From positions 1 to 36,918 of the forward strand of contig NZ_VORT01000020.1 of the NCBI RefSeq assembly GCF_007997155.1: a DNA stretch of 36,918 nucleotides, read 5' to 3'. The translations under genes and the position numbers were made by a program. Source of the DNA: Aequorivita antarctica. GTDB lineage: Bacteria; Bacteroidota; Bacteroidia; Flavobacteriales; Flavobacteriaceae. Below, in pieces: positions 32,745 through 36,918 of this stretch (positions within the stretch are counted from its first letter, which is position 1; the number at the start of each line of letters is the position of its first letter). The notes beneath the pieces were generated by a model. It worked only from the letters and a program-made list of their open reading frames with translations, was not told where the DNA came from and did no database searches.

Positions 32745-33221
32745 AATTCTTCTTTATAATCTTATTTTTTTTGTGTTTTCAAATGACGCAAATCATGTGT
32801 ATATACCACATACCTATTCGTGCTGTCCGGCATATCAGCGCTACTAGTTATTGATAATTTCAAATATAAGATAATGCAATATTACTTCATAACGGAAAAC
32901 CGTAAAAGCGCGAATTTTAAGTGCCCCCCTAAGCATAAAGCTTTGGAGGGCAAAGGGGAGAAAGCCAAATATAAAGATTTTGTTGGTTTTAAAAATCTTT
33001 GAATGGCATTACAAATGCTATAACAAATAAACACGCTTTCCACTTCGACTTCGCTCAGTACAGGCGCCAGCGCGCCAGTGGGCGATGATGGGACATTTGG
33101 AAAACGTCAGCTCAATATTTGCACCAATGCCCGATAGAATCACAATTATTGAATTTACAACTTTCAGCCCCGCTATTGCCAATACGATGTTACTTACCGT
33201 TTTGCTCAAAATTCGCTTTAG
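32745..33221. other. Gap with GC-rich hairpin, no gene
   Basis: About 480 bp between the acetyltransferase and serine hydrolase genes. It contains CATAAAGCTTTGGAGGGCAAA and CCAAATATAA words shared with 27308-27385, and the GC-rich hairpin at 33040-33081. A 63-codon frame across the hairpin has low-complexity junk composition. Confidence 0.45.
33040..33081. repeat. GC-rich nested inverted repeat
   Basis: CCACT...AGTGG encloses GGCGC-CAGC-GCGCC and the word CTTCGACTTCGCTCAG. The latter is, from memory, a common short intergenic repeat in Flavobacteriia. Base composition contrasts sharply with the AT-rich surroundings. Confidence 0.6.
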
Positions 33222-34859
33222 TTATCTTATCTTCTTCCCCTCCATTTGCTGCCCCTTCTGAACAAAACTAAGGCTTTTTACAGTACCATCAGTGCCTAAA
33301 TTAAAAACAACTTGAGCATCTATCTCTTTGATAAAAAAACTATTTTCGGCTTCAGCAAAAAGCTCAACAGATGGTTGTCCTGTTGCCTTTGCATACATAC
33401 GGTCATTTTGCCTTTCTATCTCTATGTGAAAAGAAGGTTGAAGTTCATAAACACCAACATATTTGATAAGAATTTCTTTTGCCAAAGTAATAGCTTCTTT
33501 TTCTGATGCAGGCTTTTTATCTATTTCAGTACCTATACTTTTTTTGATTCGGTCATTAAATTGTGCTTGCTTTTTGCCATTTTTTGATGTGAATTTGTAA
33601 ATAATAAAACTGTTGTCAAACTTAAATTCATTTTCTGAGACAGGTATAAGTTTAAAGGGGTGACCACCTTCACGAGTACTATATAGAAAACCCTCCTCAC
33701 ATGTTATAAAGCGAATTGCATCTTCAAACTGGTAAGCACCAATCCATTGTTTTAGTTGCTTTTCAGAAAGTATTACGGAAGCTTTATCCACTATGGGTTT
33801 ACCCAGAATAATGGATACTGCCTTTAGATTGTCTGTTTCTGGACCGATACCGTCATCAAGGTTCGTTAAAACAATTGAATATATATTTCTATCAGGTACA
33901 TAAACACCAGAAGCAGTAAAACCATTAATGCCTCCTGTATGTTCAATTGATGTTGTACCAGCAAGCTCATTAATTTCCCAACCATATCCGTAATTGCTAT
34001 GCTTCCCGTTTTTTAAAGTATAGTTAGTAAAAGCGAGTTGTTTGCTTCTTTCTGAAATAAGGGCATTATGATGAATAGCTTTACTCCATAAAAGCATGTC
34101 ATCAACAGTAGACATCAATGAACCTGCAGCGTATGGAAGAGTCATACTTATATACTCAGCATTTTGATAGATTGAGTCGTTAAGTTGATAGCCATTAGCC
34201 CGATTAGGAATTATTTTGTCACTATTTCCATAATATGAGTTCTTCATACCAAGTTTATCAAAAATATATTTCTGTACAAAATTTTCATAGCTCATGCCTG
34301 ATATTTTTTCTATGATGTATCCCAACAGAACGTAATCTGAGTTACTATATTCATATCGCTCTCCGGGTTCAAATTCCAATGGCAACTTTTTGAAGCTACT
34401 TATAATTTCTTCTGGGGTCATATCATTCCGAGCTTTACTTCTAAAGTCAACCAAGTTGGTAAAACTCTTTATGCCAGAGGTGTGAACTAGCAAATTATGA
34501 AGAGTAATTTCATTACCTCGAGGATAATCGGCAATGTATTTTGACAATGGATCTTGTATGTTGAGTTTGCCTTGCTCCATCAGTAACAGGATGGATACAC
34601 TTGTAAATTGCTTTGTAATAGAAGCCAAGCGCAATACATTTTCGGGTTTCATCGGTACATTCAATTCTAGGTTTGCCATACCAAAAGACTTCCTGTAAAT
34701 AACCTTGTCGTCTTTGGCAATTAAAACTATTGCACCAGGTGAATTTGCTGGGTATGACTTATTAAAAATGGTATCTATCTGTGATTGAATGGACTGTGCT
34801 GAAGTAAGATTAATGCAGAGCAAAAAAGATGCTAACACTGCTAATGTTCTGAATATCAT
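33222..34859 (-). CDS. Serine beta-lactamase-fold hydrolase (class C/DD-peptidase-like)
   Basis: 545 aa with signal peptide (MIFRTLAVLASFLLCINLTSAQ). The SxxK motif is S80-ITK83 in LRLASITKQFTSV, YxN is Y171-SN in YEYSNSDYVLLG, and the third motif is H307-TGG in EHTGGINGF. These define the penicillin-binding/AmpC-like (S12) family; HTG replaces KTG, usual in esterase- or peptidase-like members. The C-terminal ~190 residues are an extra beta domain (VYELQPSFHIEIERQNDRMYAKATGQP) seen in Bacteroidota homologues. Probably a periplasmic D-peptidase or esterase; a real beta-lactamase activity is less likely. 109 bp after the DUF6249 gene on the same strand. Confidence 0.9.
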   Translation of the reverse strand: MIFRTLAVLASFLLCINLTSAQSIQSQIDTIFNKSYPANSPGAIVLIAKDDKVIYRKSFGMANLELNVPMKPENVLRLASITKQFTSVSILLLMEQGKLNIQDPLSKYIADYPRGNEITLHNLLVHTSGIKSFTNLVDFRSKARNDMTPEEIISSFKKLPLEFEPGERYEYSNSDYVLLGYIIEKISGMSYENFVQKYIFDKLGMKNSYYGNSDKIIPNRANGYQLNDSIYQNAEYISMTLPYAAGSLMSTVDDMLLWSKAIHHNALISERSKQLAFTNYTLKNGKHSNYGYGWEINELAGTTSIEHTGGINGFTASGVYVPDRNIYSIVLTNLDDGIGPETDNLKAVSIILGKPIVDKASVILSEKQLKQWIGAYQFEDAIRFITCEEGFLYSTREGGHPFKLIPVSENEFKFDNSFIIYKFTSKNGKKQAQFNDRIKKSIGTEIDKKPASEKEAITLAKEILIKYVGVYELQPSFHIEIERQNDRMYAKATGQPSVELFAEAENSFFIKEIDAQVVFNLGTDGTVKSLSFVQKGQQMEGKKIR

Positions 34860-34968
34860 AATATTTTTTTATTGTGAATAATTTATTTATGTTAAATAAT
34901 ATTGGGCAATATCATCCCAGATCACCAAGTGAAGTTTAAAAGTATTGCCACAAAAAAGCGGGTAAGTG

Positions 34969-35424
34969 TTATTTTTTTCGTTTTCGTAAGTAGAAAAAAT
35001 AGGTTAAAAAACTCAGGCCAATACTAAAAGCCATAATAGCTATAGAAAGAATATTTATAGGACCAGCCAGATAAGTAATTGCTAACCCCATTCCAAGTCC
35101 ACAAAATAAAATAGCTAATTTAATTACATCATCAAATTTGTTATCATCATTTTTATTTAATGAATAATCAAGTATTTTTTCGGTCATACCTCTATCAATC
35201 ATTTTGTTTTTCAAGCGGAATTCTAGGAAATATTTTACAACAGATATTAGCATAAACACCAAAAAGCTGATAAATAAAATAGGAAATATAATTCCAATCA
35301 TTGGTTCTGAAGTTAACGGAACAATAGGGTCCCCTGAATTATTTTGTAGTTGATCTACATTGTTTTGTGCTACAGCGTCAACAATCGCTATAAGACTTAA
35401 GGAACTTATTAATAGTTTTTTCAT
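34969..35424 (-). CDS. DUF6249-like membrane protein
   Basis: 151 aa. Signal-like N-terminus (MKKLLISSLSLIAIVDAVAQ), one membrane helix (residues ~45-66), a polar linker with EFRLKNKMIDRGMTEKILDY, then two helices (~100-145) and a basic end (LRKRKK). The helix / RGMTE linker / two helices layout is that of DUF6249 proteins, which I associate with ECF sigma loci in Bacteroidota. Third gene of the sigma / anti-sigma operon, 52 bp after the anti-sigma stop. Confidence 0.78.
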   Translation of the reverse strand: MKKLLISSLSLIAIVDAVAQNNVDQLQNNSGDPIVPLTSEPMIGIIFPILFISFLVFMLISVVKYFLEFRLKNKMIDRGMTEKILDYSLNKNDDNKFDDVIKLAILFCGLGMGLAITYLAGPINILSIAIMAFSIGLSFLTYFFYLRKRKK

Positions 35425-35476
35425 CTTTAAATGTTTTAATTATACTTAATTAGACAAGTGGTTAAGATATCGGTTG

Positions 35477-35929
35477 CTAATTATTGTCAAATAATATTTT
35501 TTCTTTGGCATTATTCAGCTTATATATATCAGCCACAAAAAATATCACAACAAAAAGCCCTGTTCCAATTATAAATAAATTTGTGAAAAAAGATTTAGCA
35601 TAAAAAACACTTACCATTGGCTGTAAAAAAGGAAGACTCAATAAAACAATACTACCCATCAAAGCTGCCATCGTACTCCAAAAGATCAAATCGCGCTTTA
35701 TGTTTTCTTGTACCGCATATTTCTCAATTTTGTGCATCACAACGGTTGTAACATCAAACGAAAATTTTTCAGGTGTAATTTCATTGATCTGTCCCATCAA
35801 ATGCCGGTAGTTTTCAAGTTTTGTAGAACAAATAGAACACTCCGTAATGTGATTATTAATAGCAACATCTTGTATTTCATTCAAGAGAAATGCTTGCAAG
35901 TTTTCGTCAGTCAAATGATTATTTTTCAT
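35477..35929 (-). CDS. Zinc-finger anti-sigma factor (membrane)
   Basis: 150 aa. The N-terminal H27-x3-C31-x2-C34 (HITECSICSTK) is the ZAS-type anti-sigma zinc motif. Two membrane helices follow (about residues 85-105 and 113-133). Its start overlaps the sigma gene end by 11 bp, so translation is coupled. Expected role: binds and holds the ECF sigma factor at the inner membrane until a signal is received. Confidence 0.85.
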   Translation of the reverse strand: MKNNHLTDENLQAFLLNEIQDVAINNHITECSICSTKLENYRHLMGQINEITPEKFSFDVTTVVMHKIEKYAVQENIKRDLIFWSTMAALMGSIVLLSLPFLQPMVSVFYAKSFFTNLFIIGTGLFVVIFFVADIYKLNNAKEKILFDNN

Positions 35930-36497
35930 GCACGTAAATTTTAAAATGATGGTTAATGTTGTCCTTTAGTATTTTTCTTGCTCTGTATAAGTAGCTTTTT
36001 ATGGTACCTTCAGGCAGTTTAGTGATTTCTGATATTTCCCGGTTAGATAATTCTTCTAAATGGTATAAGGTTAATAAAGTGTTATATAATGGTGGAAGCT
36101 TATTTAATTCAATGTTTAATATCTCTAATGATTCTTTTTTGAAAATTTCCATCTCTATATTTTCGGATAATGTAGATTTACTTTCAAGAGTTGTCTCAAT
36201 GTCAAGTATTGGGATTTTCTTTTTTTGAAGATAGTTTATGGTTGTATTGTAAGCGATATTAGCAATCCACGTTGATAATTTAGATTTGTATTGAAATGAT
36301 GACAAATTTTGGTAAACCTTTAAATAAATATCCTGTACAAGGTCATTCTGGTCATCCTGATTGACCGTCATTTTCCGTACAATTTGGGTTACCAGTTTTT
36401 CTGTACTTTTCACAATAACAGCAAAATCTTGAGTGTTTCCATTCAAAATTTTAGCCACTATTACTTTATCAGAAGAAAGACTATTTTCATTACCCAT
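35919..36497 (-). CDS. ECF RNA polymerase sigma factor
   Basis: 192 aa with sigma region 2 (IVRKMTVNQDDQNDLVQDIYLKVYQNL...STWIANIAYNTTINYLQKKK) and region 4 (LPPLYNTLLTLYHLEELSNREISEITKLPEGTIKSYLYRARKILK). These recognise the -10 and -35 elements of target promoters. First gene of an operon with the anti-sigma (11-bp overlap) and DUF6249 genes. Targets unknown. The upstream region ends at an inverted repeat at 36588-36623. Confidence 0.95.
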   Translation of the reverse strand: MGNENSLSSDKVIVAKILNGNTQDFAVIVKSTEKLVTQIVRKMTVNQDDQNDLVQDIYLKVYQNLSSFQYKSKLSTWIANIAYNTTINYLQKKKIPILDIETTLESKSTLSENIEMEIFKKESLEILNIELNKLPPLYNTLLTLYHLEELSNREISEITKLPEGTIKSYLYRARKILKDNINHHFKIYVHEK

Positions 36498-36587
36498 ACA
36501 ATTTATTAGACCAATAAATTAAAATACGGTTGCAAAAAATATTTGAATATTTCGTTTTGTTATCATTTGGTTTTAGTTGCACTTTTT

Positions 36588-36623
36588 AAAATGGCCAGGA
36601 AACCTGTTTATATTGGCCATTTT
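36588..36623. terminator. Bidirectional-type hairpin with T-tail
   Basis: AAAATGGCCA and TGGCCATTTT (10-bp perfect arms) followed by TTTATCC. No complete gene on either side ends here; it may have terminated a gene lost at the insertion-sequence junction. Rest of 36498-36667: no gene. Confidence 0.5.
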
Positions 36624-36667
36624 TTATCCTTTATTCAGGACGAATCACGTTGTTCGTTGTTCGTTAA

Positions 36668-36797
36668 GGCACAACGTTTAGGCTATGGTTTGTTGCGGAA
36701 AATGTCCGAAGGACTTTTCCGCTGTAGCCGAAAGATAGCAAAACGGCGAGAATTTTCGGCAGAAAATTCCGCCGCAATGAACTATAGCCGTTGTGCC
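36668..36797. repeat. 130-nt branched inverted repeat next to an insertion sequence
   Basis: Outer arms GGCACAAC / GTTGTGCC, then GGCTAT / ATAGCC and TTGCGG / CCGCAA, with two inner hairpins: GGAAAA-t-GTCC-GAA-GGAC-t-TTTTCC (36697-36720) and GCCGAAA...TTTCGGC (36727-36760). The DNA can form a three-way cruciform. A further TTGTGC-CTGTT-GCACAA straddles its right end (36791-36807), probably at the insertion-sequence terminus. Confidence 0.7.
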
Positions 36798-36834
36798 TGT
36801 TGCACAAGTTAGCAATTTTCCTTAATTTCATGGT

Positions 36835-36918
36835 ATGCAAGGAAAAAAGATCTACCAAGAAAAGCTCTTCAACGATTTCCGTTTGAGCGAGCGCGTTCCA
36901 GAGCACAATTTTTACCGC
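36835..36918 (+). CDS. IS1182-family transposase, N-terminal fragment cut by window edge
   Basis: 28 codons: MQGKKIYQEKLFNDFRLSE then RVPEHNFYR. I recognise this as the start of Bacteroidota IS1182-type (DDE) transposases, which begin MQGKK-x-Y-x-x-x-LF...VP-x-x-NFYR. The frame is open to the right edge. GC content rises here. The element's left terminus is probably between 36798 and 36815. Confidence 0.75.
   Translation, partial: MQGKKIYQEKLFNDFRLSERVPEHNFYR

Noticed and set aside
33018-33209. 63-codon minus-strand frame
   Set aside because: It runs through the GC-rich hairpin, and its composition follows the repeat rather than a protein.
27082-33221. Integron cassette array as a firm call
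   Set aside because: No integrase of the IntI type, and the hairpin ends do not satisfy the RYYYAAC / GTTRRRY core rules; reported only as a resemblance.
36543-36906. Frames on both strands across the branched inverted repeat
   Set aside because: They arise from the palindrome; the real coding start here is the transposase ATG at 36835.
7788-36918. Second copy of the tRNA-Arg 3' end as attR
   Set aside because: No repeat of the T-arm/acceptor sequence was found by eye anywhere to the right; element end not assigned.
1-36918. CRISPR array
   Set aside because: No regularly spaced repeat of 25-45 nt with unique spacers on either strand; no cas gene.

Overview
The window looks like a piece of a Flavobacteriia (Bacteroidota) chromosome. 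Supporting signs are AT-rich DNA, type III glutamine synthetase, a type IX secretion (T9SS) C-terminal sorting domain, a TonB-dependent receptor with a carboxypeptidase-regulatory-like N-terminus, RNA-polymerase sites of the Bacteroidota form TTTG-N20-TAnnTTTG, and a CTnDOT-type tyrosine recombinase. The genus cannot be fixed from the sequence alone.

Left part (1-7.9 kb) is core-like. It starts with a secreted curlin-repeat (amyloid-type) protein gene. Its roughly 450-bp upstream region is present a second time at the very left edge, which implies a tandem paralogue just outside the window. Then come glnN, a CaCA-family Na+/Ca2+ antiporter, a protein with a duplicated domain, a 50-codon small gene, apt, and tRNA-Arg(ACG) with its promoter and terminator.

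From the tRNA rightwards (7.9 kb to the right edge) the window is accessory. A tyrosine recombinase with upstream iterons lies just downstream of the tRNA. Next is a same-strand block: PAS-LuxR regulator (frameshifted), TonB-dependent receptor, S15-family hydrolase, membrane protein with conserved histidines, and a Crp/Fnr regulator with a 19-base homopolymer in its reading frame. After it come a lipoprotein-type subclass B1 metallo-beta-lactamase, GrpB, DoxX, a T9SS-exported BNR-repeat protein, and a heavily decayed TPR-HTH regulator. A divergent HxlR regulator faces a three-gene operon (DJ-1/PfpI-like, OsmC-like, F420-oxidoreductase-like) that looks like an electrophile or peroxide response unit.

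From 27 to 36.5 kb there are mostly single genes on the minus strand separated by 100-500 bp spacers: small secreted proteins, an LA_2272-type surface-repeat protein, a DUF6326 gene broken in a TA repeat, a Crp/Fnr-outer-membrane-protein pair plus the decayed remains of a second copy, a VOC protein, a Vat-like acetyltransferase, a serine beta-lactamase-fold hydrolase, and an ECF sigma / anti-sigma / DUF6249 operon. The right edge holds a 130-nt branched inverted repeat followed by the first 28 codons of an IS1182-type transposase.

The most noteworthy themes are: (i) tandem curlin-type genes with duplicated, palindrome-rich leaders; (ii) three genes whose reading frame depends on a simple sequence repeat (A/T19 in a Crp regulator, A6 in the PAS-LuxR regulator, a TA repeat in DUF6326), suggesting phase variation or recent decay; (iii) intrinsic-resistance-like genes (B1 metallo-beta-lactamase, Vat homologue, VOC protein) on one accessory segment; (iv) duplicated and decaying regulator-target modules with recognisable operators.
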